A DNA stretch of 64,000 nucleotides, taken from contig JAAWAN010000023.1 of assembly GCA_022792175.1 (NCBI GenBank), forward strand, positions 62,001 to 126,000, read 5' to 3'. This stretch comes from Provencibacterium sp. (GTDB taxonomy: Bacteria > Bacillota > Clostridia > Oscillospirales > Ruminococcaceae). Positions 1 to 9,371 of the stretch are shown here, in pieces. Position numbers and translations under genes: made by a program. The notes beneath the pieces were generated by a model, which saw nothing but the letters and a program-made list of their open reading frames with translations, was not told where the DNA came from and searched no databases. Numbering within the stretch: position 1 is the stretch's first letter; the number at the start of each line of letters is the position of its first letter.

Positions 1-363
1 AGAATCCAAACGGAGGAAATGATTGCCGTCGAACTTAAAAGCAGCCGCCAAATGATTGGAAACGTCTATCTGGGAAAACGGGAATTTGATTCGCTCGAGC
101 TCGGCTTCGTTTTTCATCGAAGCTGCTGGGGAAAGGGCTATGCGCAGGAAAGCTGCCTTTGCCTGACTAGGCAGGCGTTTGATAACGGCATACACCGGAT
201 TTTTGCCGAATGCGACCCGCTCAATTCCCGCTCCTGGAGGCTGCTGGAACGGCTGGGATTTACGCGGGAGGCCCATTTGAGGCAGAATGTCTTTTTCCGA
301 AAAGACAGCGAAGGAAACCCCATCTGGAAGGACACCTATATCTATGCCCGGCTGCACCCCTGA
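1..363 (+). CDS. GNAT family N-acetyltransferase, 3' part
   Basis: C-terminal part of a RimJ/RimL-type acetyltransferase that moves an acetyl group from acetyl-CoA to an amine; the substrate cannot be told. The frame is open from base 1 without a stop, so the ATG at 19 is probably internal and the N-terminus lies outside the window. Visible family features are the acetyl-CoA pyrophosphate-binding region around GKGYAQES and the typical closing segment with NSRSWRLLERLGF followed by a strand ending in YARL. It converges with the histidine kinase gene, with 35 bp between the two stops and no clear terminator. Confidence 0.8.
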   Translation, partial: RIQTEEMIAVELKSSRQMIGNVYLGKREFDSLELGFVFHRSCWGKGYAQESCLCLTRQAFDNGIHRIFAECDPLNSRSWRLLERLGFTREAHLRQNVFFRKDSEGNPIWKDTYIYARLHP

Positions 364-398
364 AAGGTCCGCATGTCCGCCCATATAGTCAAAGCGCT

Positions 399-1664
399 TC
401 ATCCCGGACCTTTTTTGCGCTTTACTGCAGGCAGATGCAGCAGGAAGGTACAGCCGCCGCCGGGGGTATCCATAAGCGTGATCTCCCCGCCGTGCAGCCG
501 GATAATCTCCTGTACGATGGAGAGGCCTAGGCCGCTGTGCGAGCGGTCGGAGCGTGCGTCGTCCCCGCGCACAAAGCGGAGAAAGACACGGCTCTTTTGC
601 GCATCTGCAATCCCTCTGCCATGGTCGATAACGGCGATGCGCACTGTTTTCCCCTCCCGGACGGCTGAAAGCTGGATATCCCCCTCCCCGCCCGCATGGC
701 AGGCCGCATTGAGAACGAGGTTTTCCAGTGCCTGCCGCAACCGGAGGGCATCCCCAAAAATGGCGGGCAGCTCCTCCTGCTCCGGCAGGCAGAGAGAAAG
801 CCGGTGTCCCTGTTCCCGGACGGCCGGGCAGAGCCCCTCCGCCGTTTCAATCAGCAGTGTATCCAGCGAGATTTCGGCGCTCTGCAGAGTGAAGCCGGGC
901 GTATCCGCTCGGCTGAGAAGCAGCAGATCGTCCGCCAGCCGCCCCAGACGGTTGCACTCCCCGGTAATGGCCCGCACATAGCGCTCGGTTCCCGGCGGGT
1001 CGGCCAGAATGGCACAGGCGCTCGCGCCCATAGCCGCCAAAGGGGAGCGCAGCTCATGGCCGGCCGCTGCAATAAAGGCGTTCTGCTCCTTGATGCTTCT
1101 TTCGGTGGGGCGCACTGCCAGCTTCGCCAGCTTAAAGCTTAAAGCGGAAAGCGCCAGCAGCCCCGCACCCCCCGCCAGTAAAAACCGCCTGCGCAAAAGC
1201 CAGATGCCGTTTTCCTCCTCCCCGAGATGAAACAGCGCCAGCAGCGCATAGTCCCGCTGCCCTTCCGTTATCCGGCTATACAGGCAGCGGTAAGATTCCT
1301 GTTGCTCTCCCCTTAAACGAAAGCCTTCCCCCTCTTTGGCCCGCCCGGCCGCCTCCCTCAGCAAAACGGCGCGCGGGGTCTGCGGCTGCCAGCCACCGGA
1401 AAAATAGAGGGGGATGCCGTTATCCGCAATCGAGAGTATCAGCCGGTTTTCCCGCTCCAGCCGGCCCAGCCATGCGTTTTCAATCTCCCGCTCCTGCCGA
1501 AGGCGGCTTTGAAGCAGCTGGAAAACCTCCCGCTGGCCTCGCAGGCTCATTGCCCGGTACTCCCGCTCCATCACCCCATCCAGCGCCGCCATCAGCAGCA
1601 GGAGAACCGCTCCCGTCATCCCGGCGCAGAGAAGGAAAAAGCGCCGCCGCAGCCGGTTTAACAT
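399..1664 (-). CDS. Sensor histidine kinase
   Basis: Membrane sensor kinase that would autophosphorylate on His and pass the phosphate to the adjacent OmpR-type regulator. The 421 aa run as: TM1 (about residues 10-28), an extracytoplasmic sensor region of about 125 aa, TM2 (about 161-178), the dimerisation H-box with AGHELRSPLA (His about 203), the N-box around NLVLNAACHAG, G1 DHGRGIAD and G2 SGLGLSIV. No clear HAMP domain separates TM2 from the H-box. Its ATG overlaps the regulator stop (ATGTTAA), so the two are translationally coupled. The signal is unknown. The divergent solute-binding lipoprotein could be connected, but that is only inference from position. Confidence 0.93.
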   Translation of the reverse strand: MLNRLRRRFFLLCAGMTGAVLLLLMAALDGVMEREYRAMSLRGQREVFQLLQSRLRQEREIENAWLGRLERENRLILSIADNGIPLYFSGGWQPQTPRAVLLREAAGRAKEGEGFRLRGEQQESYRCLYSRITEGQRDYALLALFHLGEEENGIWLLRRRFLLAGGAGLLALSALSFKLAKLAVRPTERSIKEQNAFIAAAGHELRSPLAAMGASACAILADPPGTERYVRAITGECNRLGRLADDLLLLSRADTPGFTLQSAEISLDTLLIETAEGLCPAVREQGHRLSLCLPEQEELPAIFGDALRLRQALENLVLNAACHAGGEGDIQLSAVREGKTVRIAVIDHGRGIADAQKSRVFLRFVRGDDARSDRSHSGLGLSIVQEIIRLHGGEITLMDTPGGGCTFLLHLPAVKRKKGPG

Positions 1665-2338
1665 TCTTTTTCCTCCAGCCGGTAGCCCAGCGAACGCACC
1701 GTTACAATCCGGCAGCCGCTCTGGAGGGTGCGCAGCCGCCTGCGCAGAAAGTGGATATAGTTGTCCACACCCTGTTCCTCCGTTTCCGCCTCCGGCCCCC
1801 AGACTCGCAGATAGAGAAGCTCCCGGGGCAGCAGCTGCCCCCGGTTGCGGCAGAGCGTTTCAAAAAGCAGCCCCTCGGTTTTGGAAAGAATGCTCTCTCC
1901 TGCCGGGCCGCAGAGCCGCCTTTCGGCGGGAAAATAGGAGAGGTCTCCCGCATGCAGCTGTTCCCCCGCCTGCATGCGGGCAGGGCGGCGGATAAGCGCG
2001 CGGATGCGAGCGAGCAGCTCCTCCGGCTCAAAGGGCTTTACCAGATAGTCATCCGCCCCCGCATCCAGCCCATTCACCCGGTCGCCGAGCGCGCCCAGCG
2101 CCGTTAACAGCAAAACCGGGACGGCAATCCCCTTTTTCCGGATGCTTTCCAGTACCCTCAGCCCATCCATTTTTGGAAGCATTCGATCAAGCAGAATGCA
2201 GTCATAGGCATTCTGCAGCGCATAGTAGCAGCCGGTCTCTCCATCCCCGCAGCAGTCAAACTCATAACCGGCGCGCTTAAAATGCGCCGCCAGCGCATCG
2301 CACAGCACCGCGTCATCCTCCACCAGCAGAAGCTTCAC
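1658..2338 (-). CDS. OmpR/PhoB-family response regulator
   Basis: Transcription factor activated by the kinase encoded just downstream. The receiver domain has the acidic pair VEDD at the N-terminus, the phosphoacceptor Asp in CILLDRMLP (about residue 51) and the conserved Lys in YLVKPF. A winged-helix DNA-binding domain fills the C-terminal half (VDNYIHFLRRRL, VRSLGYRLE). I prefer the GTG at 2338 over the ATG at 2353: GGAGGG lies 7 nt upstream of the GTG, and the resulting N-terminus VKLLLVEDD starts exactly where receivers usually do. The gene is first in a two-gene operon. Confidence 0.92.
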   Translation of the reverse strand: MKLLLVEDDAVLCDALAAHFKRAGYEFDCCGDGETGCYYALQNAYDCILLDRMLPKMDGLRVLESIRKKGIAVPVLLLTALGALGDRVNGLDAGADDYLVKPFEPEELLARIRALIRRPARMQAGEQLHAGDLSYFPAERRLCGPAGESILSKTEGLLFETLCRNRGQLLPRELLYLRVWGPEAETEEQGVDNYIHFLRRRLRTLQSGCRIVTVRSLGYRLEEKEC

Positions 2339-2361
2339 TGATAATCCCTCCATTTTCTCCT

Positions 2362-2390
2362 ATCATAATGCAGGGCGAAAAAAACTGCAA
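2362..2390 (-). promoter_or_regulatory. Promoter of the response regulator-kinase operon
   Basis: On the minus strand TTGCAG is followed, after 17 bp, by TATGAT, about 25 bp ahead of the GTG start. This is a good sigma-A-type match in the divergent intergenic region. Confidence 0.6.
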
Positions 2391-2482
2391 GCCTTAAAAT
2401 GCAGCTTTCGGGTTTCAAGATTTTTTCAAAAAAAGGGCGCTATTCTTCTTTGTATCGATTATCCTTTCAGAAAGGAACGGTT

Positions 2483-4708
2483 ATGATGAAAAAAGCGTTT
2501 ATCCGTTTTCTGGCCCTGCTGCTGGCGGTGCTGCCGCTGAACGGTTGCGGGGAGAAGGCGCCTGCACCCGCTATTCCGGAGGAGGGATGGTATCAGGAAA
2601 CCGGGCTTTCCCTGCCTGAAGAGACGGGGACGATTATGGATTTTTCCCGCTTAAACGACGGCACCTTCACCCTGCTCAGCAATGCCGGACGCGCCTCCTC
2701 CTATGGTCCCTGGCAGGTCTGGCAGAGTAAGAATGGCGAAAGCTGGTCCGCCCTTCCGGTCCCCCTGCCGGCTGGGCAGGAGAAAGGCTTTGCGCTGATA
2801 GCCGCCCGTTTTTTGCCGGATGGCGCTCTTGCGCTCATCAGCCTGGAAAGCTTTGAAACGACAGAAGAGGAACAGGTAATGGATATCACCTACCGCTATA
2901 CCCTGCTTTCCCGGAAAGGGGAGGAGCAGCAAAGCGCCGTCTTTTCCCGCCACTGCAGCCAGCCGGTCAAATCACTGCGGCTGACCGAGAGCGGCGATCT
3001 GCTGCTGGAAGAGGCGGATAAGCTCTTTTTGCTGGATGGCGGCACACTCGAGGAAAAGCGGCAGTTTGGCGCAGGGGATTCCCAACTCTGCGATTATGCC
3101 TGCCGGGGCGATACCCTCTATCTCACCGCCGCCGATGCCATACAAAGCTACAGCCTTTCCTCCGGGGAGATGACCGGCTCTTTTGAAACTCGGGAAACGA
3201 TACGCAGCTTCTATGCCTTCGGCGCCATGAACAGCCGGGCGAGCGAGCGGCTGATTCTCCCTGCCGAAGACCGGGATTCCCTCTATTACTGCGACCAGAA
3301 CGGCATATGGGCGCACACCGACGGCGGCGGCCTGACAGAAGAGATTATGGACAGCTCCGGCAGCTCCCTTTCGCTGCCCACCCGCAAGCCGAGAAGCTTC
3401 TGCGCGCTGCCGGACGGGTTCTGTATCCTCTTTGAGGAGGGGGAAGGCTATCACCTCTCCAGCTTTCGGTATACCGAGGGCACCCGGCCGAATAACGGAG
3501 AGCTGAAGGTCTACTGTATGAACAACTTCCGCGACGGGCGGCTGCGTCAGGCCATCAGCTTATATGAGCTGGATACGGGGGTTCAGGTGGATTACCGGAT
3601 TGGCCAGCCGGCAGACAGCGAAGGCCGCCTCACCATCAGCTATTCGGACGCCATGCGCACCCTCGTTACCGAGCTGATGGCGGGAAACGGCCCGGATGTG
3701 TTGATTTTTGAGGGAATGCCGCCATCCGTGCTTATCCAGAAGGGGGTGCTGCTAAACCTTAGCGCTCTCGCAGCCCCGCACCTGGAAAAGGGCGAATGGC
3801 TCCCCGACATCAGCGACGGGTTTCGCCGGCCGGACGGCAGCCTGTATGGCATTTCGGCAAGCTTCAGCCTGCCCGCTCTGTTTGGAAAGAGCGAAACCCT
3901 TCGTGAGGTTTCGGATTTTGACAGCTTTGTTCGCTGGATAGAACGCCTTGCTGCAGAAAGCCCCGAGCTGCGCCCCACCGAGGATCTCTCCCCGGAATAT
4001 CTTTTCACCTTTTTCTATCCGCTCTGCCACAGCGCCTGGGAGGGAGACGGAGATGCCCGCGAGCCCATTTCACATTTTCTTTCAAATATCGAGCGCATTC
4101 AGCAGCTGCATATTCCTTCGATACCGATACGAAACGACCTCGATATCGCCGCCTGGCATGAGGGACATATCGCGCTGGCGCTCGGCAGCCTGCGCTCGGT
4201 CTCCCAGCTGGCAAATATGGCAAGCCTTCTGCATGCTGGCGGCCGCGAAGGAGAACTGAAGCTGATGACAGGCTTCGAGGAAGGTTGCTTTTTGCCCGGC
4301 AGCGTCTTAACGGTCAACGCAAACGGGCGCACCGAACAGGCGCAGAAATTTATCGAAACCGTTTTGGATGCACGCTGCCAGCAGTATGAGTATTATGACG
4401 GCATGCCGGTCAACCGCCTCGTTCTCGAGCAGCAGCTCTCCGAGGCGGACAGCCAGCACCGGGAAGTCGGCTATGTCATTGAGGGGTTGGATGATATCCG
4501 GCTGCATGTGGAAAACGCCTGGCCGGATGAGGCCTTCGCCGCCCGCTTTTGGGAGATGGTGGCTGCCGCAAAGCACCCCGCCCGGATGGATAACGAGGAG
4601 TTTAACGCCTTTATCGATACCTTCTTCCCCTGCTTTTATGGAGGCGAATCGATAGAAGAAGCGCTGGGCGCCTATCTGGACCGTCTGAGCCTGCAGGCTC
4701 TGGAATAA
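2483..4708 (+). CDS. Large extracellular solute-binding lipoprotein
   Basis: Predicted lipid-anchored family 1-type solute-binding protein of 741 aa from the ATG at 2483 (a second ATG follows directly). Positive residues MMKKAF, a hydrophobic stretch and a lipobox ending LNGC mark a lipoprotein signal. Residues of roughly 40-330 are not typical of binding proteins and contain repeated strand-like segments (for example QVWQSKNGESWSALPV), suggesting a beta-propeller-like front domain. The C-terminal half resembles a carbohydrate-binding SBP (GELKVYCMNNF, then NGPDVLIFEGMPP). The family is usually about 420-550 aa, so this is enlarged. No permease or ATPase is adjacent. The gene lies divergent from a two-component system, so a sensing role is possible but unproven. 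Confidence 0.8.
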   Translation: MMKKAFIRFLALLLAVLPLNGCGEKAPAPAIPEEGWYQETGLSLPEETGTIMDFSRLNDGTFTLLSNAGRASSYGPWQVWQSKNGESWSALPVPLPAGQEKGFALIAARFLPDGALALISLESFETTEEEQVMDITYRYTLLSRKGEEQQSAVFSRHCSQPVKSLRLTESGDLLLEEADKLFLLDGGTLEEKRQFGAGDSQLCDYACRGDTLYLTAADAIQSYSLSSGEMTGSFETRETIRSFYAFGAMNSRASERLILPAEDRDSLYYCDQNGIWAHTDGGGLTEEIMDSSGSSLSLPTRKPRSFCALPDGFCILFEEGEGYHLSSFRYTEGTRPNNGELKVYCMNNFRDGRLRQAISLYELDTGVQVDYRIGQPADSEGRLTISYSDAMRTLVTELMAGNGPDVLIFEGMPPSVLIQKGVLLNLSALAAPHLEKGEWLPDISDGFRRPDGSLYGISASFSLPALFGKSETLREVSDFDSFVRWIERLAAESPELRPTEDLSPEYLFTFFYPLCHSAWEGDGDAREPISHFLSNIERIQQLHIPSIPIRNDLDIAAWHEGHIALALGSLRSVSQLANMASLLHAGGREGELKLMTGFEEGCFLPGSVLTVNANGRTEQAQKFIETVLDARCQQYEYYDGMPVNRLVLEQQLSEADSQHREVGYVIEGLDDIRLHVENAWPDEAFAARFWEMVAAAKHPARMDNEEFNAFIDTFFPCFYGGESIEEALGAYLDRLSLQALE

Positions 4709-4879
4709 CCTCCGGCCGGCCCGCCCCCAAGCGGGGCGGACGGCATCTGCAGTCCGTCGAGCGGCCGCGCGCGGTGCAAAGATCCTGCTGCTGGCACCGG
4801 TTCGCTGTTTTCTTTTTGCAGGAATATCCTCTTCCCTTCGCGGGTATGCTTTTATATACAGTCCGAGGGAGGGAAAGCC

Positions 4880-5956
4880 ATGCCGGAATATGAAGACCGG
4901 ATTCATTTTATTGTCAATGTTTTGTTTATCGCCACCATCATCGGGCTAATTCTGGCAGTACTGCGGCTGGTCGTTCCCTATACGCTGCCCTTTCTCACCG
5001 GCCTTTTCATCGCCTTTGTTTTAAAGCCGGTTACTCTGTTCATCACCCGCAACACCCCCTTTAGAAGGCGTTCGGTTTCGATTGCAGTCATTGCGCTCTT
5101 TTATCTTATTCTGACTTCGCTGCTGTTGGCGGTGCTGGCCATTATTTTTTCGCAGCTGGGCCGTCTGCTGCAGATGCTGCCGCAATTTTATTCCGAAGGG
5201 CTGGAGCCGCTGCTGGGCGCTGCCAATGCCTTTCTCTACTCCGCCCTGCAGGCGCTCTCGCCGGATGCGGCCGGTCCCTTCGGCGAATTTCTGGACCGGA
5301 TACCCGCCGCCATCGGAGAGATGGTCAGCGGCCTTTCAGCAGATGCCGTCGGCTGGGCCGCCGGCGCCCTCAAGGGACTCCCGATGTTTTTGACAACGCT
5401 GCTTTTCACCGTTATTTCCTCTATTCTCATCTCCGCGGACTATACCGCCGTTACCAGCTTTCTGCTGCGCCAGCTTCCCTTAAAATACCGCCATATGCTG
5501 CTGGATGCGAAGGATTTCATGGTCGGTTCCTTTTTCCGAATGCTCAAAGCCTATATCATGATTCTGGCCATTACGATGGTGGAGCTGGTTTTAGGGCTCT
5601 GGCTGCTGGATGTGGAGCTGGCGCTGGTCATCGGCGTTCTCATCGCGGCGCTGGATATTCTGCCGCTCATCGGAACAGGCGGCATTCTTGTTCCCTGGGC
5701 GCTGATCGAGCTGATGCATGGCCGGTATTTTCTCGGCACTGGGCTACTGGTCCTGCTGGCCGTCGTCTCCGTCGTCCGTCAGATGATTGAGCCGAAAATT
5801 GTCGGCAGCCAGCTCGGGCTGCACCCGGTAGTGACTATTGCTGCCATGTATCTTGGCCTGCGGGCCTTCGGCTTTCTGGGGCTGCTGCTGGCCCCGATGT
5901 GCACGCTGCTGCTGCAGTATCTCAACGATAACGGAAAGATTCGGCTATATAAATAG
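4880..5956 (+). CDS. ytvI: Sporulation membrane protein YtvI (AI-2E transporter family)
   Basis: Polytopic inner-membrane protein of 358 aa in the AI-2E/PerM family. The translation alternates strongly hydrophobic segments (about eight) with a central soluble loop of about 100 aa rich in Ala and Gly, as in the family. Near the end QMIEPKIVGSQLGLHP matches the conserved exporter-family motif. In spore formers the family member annotated as sporulation protein YtvI has this size. A strong RBS (gagggaggg) precedes the ATG. Assignment to YtvI rather than another AI-2E paralogue is a moderate inference. Confidence 0.8.
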   Translation: MPEYEDRIHFIVNVLFIATIIGLILAVLRLVVPYTLPFLTGLFIAFVLKPVTLFITRNTPFRRRSVSIAVIALFYLILTSLLLAVLAIIFSQLGRLLQMLPQFYSEGLEPLLGAANAFLYSALQALSPDAAGPFGEFLDRIPAAIGEMVSGLSADAVGWAAGALKGLPMFLTTLLFTVISSILISADYTAVTSFLLRQLPLKYRHMLLDAKDFMVGSFFRMLKAYIMILAITMVELVLGLWLLDVELALVIGVLIAALDILPLIGTGGILVPWALIELMHGRYFLGTGLLVLLAVVSVVRQMIEPKIVGSQLGLHPVVTIAAMYLGLRAFGFLGLLLAPMCTLLLQYLNDNGKIRLYK

Positions 5957-6010
5957 AAGAGCTGCCGGCCGGGAAAGAGAAAATTTTTCCGACCGGCAGC
6001 CTCTTCTTTA
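5957..6010. terminator. Hairpin after ytvI
   Basis: The inverted repeat gaagagctgccggccgg / ccgaccggcagcctcttc has one bulge and begins at the ytvI stop codon. It is followed by a short T-run, so it likely ends the ytvI transcript. Confidence 0.6.
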
Positions 6011-6077
6011 AAAAGCGGAGGGCCGCAGAACAGTATATTGCGGAAAAAGCCCCCTCCTTTTTCAAAAGCTCTGCCAA

Positions 6078-6124
6078 AAAGGCGGTATGCCTGCCCTTTA
6101 CCGGGCGCATACCGCCTTTCTTTT
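6078..6124. terminator. Bidirectional terminator downstream of coaX
   Basis: A 13-bp perfect stem aaaggcggtatgc / gcataccgccttt with T-runs on both sides lies between the convergent ytvI and coaX genes. It fits termination of coaX on the minus strand (CCTTTTT). Confidence 0.8.
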
Positions 6125-6153
6125 ATTACCGGCCCGGACGAACAACTTTCTGC

Positions 6154-6924
6154 TTATTGTTTGCGCTTTTCGTAAATCATCCGCAGCCCGTCGAGCGTCA
6201 GCGTGCGGTCGATGCAGTAAAACAGATCAGGCTGCTGCTGCCCGATGAGCTGGGCCAGCCCGCCGGTGCCGATGACCCTGGCCGGCTGCCCGATCTCCCG
6301 CCGCATCTGCGCGACGATACCGCTGACCGCCCCCACATAGCCGAACATAACGCCGGCCTGCACGCTGCCAACCGTATTGCGGCCGATGGCCGAATCCACC
6401 CGCACCAGCTCAACGCGCGGAAGCTTAGCCGTTTTCTCAAAGAGCGCGCCCATCGAAATTTTAATGCCGGGATAGATGGCGCCGCCCAGATAAGCCCCCG
6501 TTTCTGAAAGCAGATCGAAGGTGGTCGCCGTACCGAAATCGACAATAATCAGCGGCCCGCCATAGCGCGCGAAAGCGGAAACACCGTTTACCAGCCGGTC
6601 CGCCCCCACCTCGCGGGGATGCTCATAGAGATTTTCAATCGGGCAGGCGATATTTTCCCCCACCACCAGCGGGACGCGCCCCACATATTTTTTCATTGCA
6701 TTCTGCACCGAATACATCACCTGCGGCACCACCGTTGAGATGATGACATCTTCTATCTGGCCGTGCTCTATCTCATTGATAGAGAAAAACTGGGTGAGGA
6801 AAAGCCCGATTTCATCCGAGGTGATATCCCGATTGGTTCCCAGACGAAAACGCGCTTTTACCTGCTCCCCATCATATACGCCAAACTCAATGTTGGTATT
6901 TCCAATATCAATCGCCAGCAGCAT
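6154..6924 (-). CDS. coaX: Type III pantothenate kinase
   Basis: Catalyses ATP-dependent phosphorylation of pantothenate, the first step of coenzyme A synthesis. The protein has the ASKHA-type phosphate motif DIGNTNIEFGVYDG at the N-terminus, GADRLVN, the catalytic VDFGTATTFD segment and GGAIYPGIKIS, all typical of CoaX. The ORF track starts at a GTG (6948), but the ATG at 6924 puts MLLAIDIGNTN at the N-terminus, as expected, and has AGAGGA about 9 nt upstream. The length of 256 aa is normal. A polytopic membrane protein gene lies upstream on the same strand with a 78-bp gap. Confidence 0.96.
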   Translation of the reverse strand: MLLAIDIGNTNIEFGVYDGEQVKARFRLGTNRDITSDEIGLFLTQFFSINEIEHGQIEDVIISTVVPQVMYSVQNAMKKYVGRVPLVVGENIACPIENLYEHPREVGADRLVNGVSAFARYGGPLIIVDFGTATTFDLLSETGAYLGGAIYPGIKISMGALFEKTAKLPRVELVRVDSAIGRNTVGSVQAGVMFGYVGAVSGIVAQMRREIGQPARVIGTGGLAQLIGQQQPDLFYCIDRTLTLDGLRMIYEKRKQ

Positions 6925-7002
6925 AAAACCGCTTCCTCTCCCCTTCACTTATCGCCCCTATTTTAACCCGGCAATACCGGCAAGTCAAGAGGGTAAAAGC
7001 CC

Positions 7003-8061
7003 TTACTTTGCCGCTATGCCGGCAAAGCGCGCCCTTCCTTTCTTCAGCATCGTGTGCTCGGCAATCAGCAGCGCCGTATAGAGGATAAACAGCGGGTCAC
7101 TCAGAAAACCGGTCTTCTCGGTAAAAAAGGCGCTGATAAAGCTGCCGCCGAGAACCAGCGCATAGATCATGGCCACCCCTGTACAGTTTAGGAAAAGCAT
7201 GGCGACGCAGTAGCCGATACAGAGCCAGAGCGAAAGAGAGAGCGCAAAGCGGATAACCCCGCCTCCCAAAAGGTCACAAAGCAGAAAATTTCGTATTCCC
7301 TGCATGCCGCTGAGCTCCAGATCATAGCCGGCGCCGCGGCCAAAGAGCATTTCCGCCGTTTGAAAATCCCGGATCTGCAAAAAAGAGGAGGATAAAAGCG
7401 ATTGCCTTTCCGCCGCCGACATGCTCTCCACCAGCGCCGCCGGCTGGCTCCAGCGAACGGCAAAATAAAGGGAGGGCAGCATCACTGCGGCGAGCGCGAC
7501 AATCACCGTCGCCTTAAAAAAGCGGCTATACTGGGCGGAAACCAGAAAAAAGGCGCCGGTGCATAGGCCTGCCCCGATAATTCGCCAGGCCCAGTCGGTA
7601 TTTTCCATTTTAAATCCGGCAAGAACCAGAACCGACAGGATAAGCGCGCAAAGGGTGATATTCATCAGCAGGTTGTCCAGCCGGTCCACCCGGTCGATAT
7701 AGTAGATGATCCCTGCCCACAGCACCAGCGCACAGAGAATGGCCGGATAACGCTCGATCATATGCGCCTTAAAGGGGGAATAGGTGAAATTCATCCCGTC
7801 GCACAGCAGGTAGAGCAGCAGCAGAACGCTCAGCGTCCGGCAGCCGCAGGTGCGGTCAAGCGCCAGTGAGCGCAGCCTGCGGGGACTGCCCCCATAGCGC
7901 AGCGCGCAGCCCAGAATCAGGCTGGCAATGAGCAGTCCCACTGCGATGAAGACGGCCATCCAGCCTTTTTCTCCGAAGACCGGGCCGGTTAAAAAGGCGG
8001 CCAATGCAATCTGCAGCGCCAGATGAGGCGCCTGGCTCAGCCGGTTTTTGATTTTTCCCAT
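7003..8061 (-). CDS. Polytopic membrane protein of unknown function
   Basis: A 352-aa protein with about ten hydrophobic segments and short loops. There is one longer extracytoplasmic region around residues 200-245 (SQPAALVESMSAAERQSL, then LFGRGAGYDLELSG). The layout, with a large loop ahead of the last helices and a G-rich motif, weakly recalls O-antigen ligase/polymerase-like proteins, but no diagnostic residues could be confirmed. A strong RBS (GGGAGGGATGGT) precedes the ATG. It is divergent from sbcD and upstream of coaX. Confidence 0.7.
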   Translation of the reverse strand: MGKIKNRLSQAPHLALQIALAAFLTGPVFGEKGWMAVFIAVGLLIASLILGCALRYGGSPRRLRSLALDRTCGCRTLSVLLLLYLLCDGMNFTYSPFKAHMIERYPAILCALVLWAGIIYYIDRVDRLDNLLMNITLCALILSVLVLAGFKMENTDWAWRIIGAGLCTGAFFLVSAQYSRFFKATVIVALAAVMLPSLYFAVRWSQPAALVESMSAAERQSLLSSSFLQIRDFQTAEMLFGRGAGYDLELSGMQGIRNFLLCDLLGGGVIRFALSLSLWLCIGYCVAMLFLNCTGVAMIYALVLGGSFISAFFTEKTGFLSDPLFILYTALLIAEHTMLKKGRARFAGIAAK

Positions 8062-8135
8062 ACCATCCCTCCCTGAGGATGACAGAATATGGCGGTCACC
8101 CGGTATTATGGGATGCCGGATGCCGGGCTATACAC

Positions 8136-8164
8136 TTTACCTTTTGGCACAAACGCGCTAAAAT
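8136..8164 (+). promoter_or_regulatory. Promoter of the sbcDC-helicase operon
   Basis: TTTACC and TAAAAT are separated by 17 bp, about 45 bp upstream of the sbcD ATG. Confidence 0.5.
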
Positions 8165-8207
8165 AGGAGAAAGAAAAGAGAGCCCTCGAAAGGAAAGGAT
8201 TTCGCTG

Positions 8208-9365
8208 ATGAAAATTATCCATACTGCCGACTGGCATATCGGCCGAACGCTGTTTGAATATTCCCTGATTGACGACCAGCGCCTTTTCCTCCGGTGGCTC
8301 ACTGAGCTTGCCGCTGCAGAAGAGGCGGATGCCATTTTGATCGCTGGAGATATCTATAATCGTGCCGTTCCCAGCACTCAGGCGGTCGAGCTGCTCGATG
8401 AAACCTTCTCCGAGCTGATACTGAACCGGCGCATTCCGCTTTATGTCATCGCCGGAAACCACGACTGCCCTGAGCGCCTCTCCTTCTGCAGCCGGCTGCT
8501 GGAGGATGCCGGCCTGCATCTGGCCGGATCGGTCGCCCAGCGCGCCCATCTCCCTTTGGAGAAGGACGGCGTAAAGCTCACCCTTCACCTGCTCCCATAC
8601 TTCACCCCGCCCGAGGTGCGTGCGCTCTACCCGGAAGAGGAGATTTCTTCTTTTAACGATGCCTTTGCCTGCCTGATGCAGCAGGATCGCCCGCTGCTCG
8701 AGCCCTCGCGTTTTCATCTGCTGGCGGCACACGGCTTTTTTATCCAGACGGGCAGCGCGGATGAAACGGTCTATTCCCAGTCTGAACTGTCGGTCGGCGC
8801 AGTGGATGCGATGGACCTCTCCCTGGCCCGGGGCTATCAATATATCGCCCTGGGGCATCTGCATGCCCCGCAACGCGCGGGAAAATGCGCGCGCTATGCC
8901 GGGTCCCCGCTCAAATACTCCCTCTCCGAAACCCATCAGCGCAAATCGGTCAGCATTCTGGAAATCGGGCCAAACGGTGAATTTTCGCTCAGCGAGCGGC
9001 TTTATCGCCCGCGCAGGGACGTCCGGGTGATAGAGGGGAGCTTTCAGCAGCTGCTCGATCCCAAAAACCAGGGGCAAGAAAGCCTGCAGGATTATGTCTA
9101 TGCCAACATTCTGGGCGAGGAGGCGGTGCTTTTTGCCCTGCAGAAACTGCGAAACATTTTTCCCAACATTCTCGGCCTGCAGTTTATGGTGCCGCAGGGA
9201 GAAGAAGCGCCCGTTTTGGCAGAATCCCCGCTGTCCGGCGAGTCCATGGAGGAGCTGTTCGAACGCTTTTATCAGCAGATTACCGGGGAACCGCTCACCA
9301 AAGAACGCCGGCAGCTGGTCGCTGCCATATGCGCTGCCGCCCTTTCCGACAGCCCGGAGGAATAG
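8208..9365 (+). CDS. sbcD: Exonuclease SbcD (Mre11-like nuclease subunit)
   Basis: Mn-dependent nuclease subunit of the SbcCD complex, which trims DNA ends and cleaves hairpins. Calcineurin-like phosphoesterase motifs appear in order: HTADWHIGR, ILIAGDIYNRA, VIAGNHDCPERL, LLAAHGFF and IALGHLHAPQ. The ORF track begins upstream at 8079, but the ATG at 8208 gives the canonical MKIIHTADWHIG start with aaaggaaagg ahead of it. The length of 385 aa is normal. sbcC follows after 139 bp. Confidence 0.96.
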   Translation: MKIIHTADWHIGRTLFEYSLIDDQRLFLRWLTELAAAEEADAILIAGDIYNRAVPSTQAVELLDETFSELILNRRIPLYVIAGNHDCPERLSFCSRLLEDAGLHLAGSVAQRAHLPLEKDGVKLTLHLLPYFTPPEVRALYPEEEISSFNDAFACLMQQDRPLLEPSRFHLLAAHGFFIQTGSADETVYSQSELSVGAVDAMDLSLARGYQYIALGHLHAPQRAGKCARYAGSPLKYSLSETHQRKSVSILEIGPNGEFSLSERLYRPRRDVRVIEGSFQQLLDPKNQGQESLQDYVYANILGEEAVLFALQKLRNIFPNILGLQFMVPQGEEAPVLAESPLSGESMEELFERFYQQITGEPLTKERRQLVAAICAAALSDSPEE

Positions 9366-9371
9366 GGCAAT

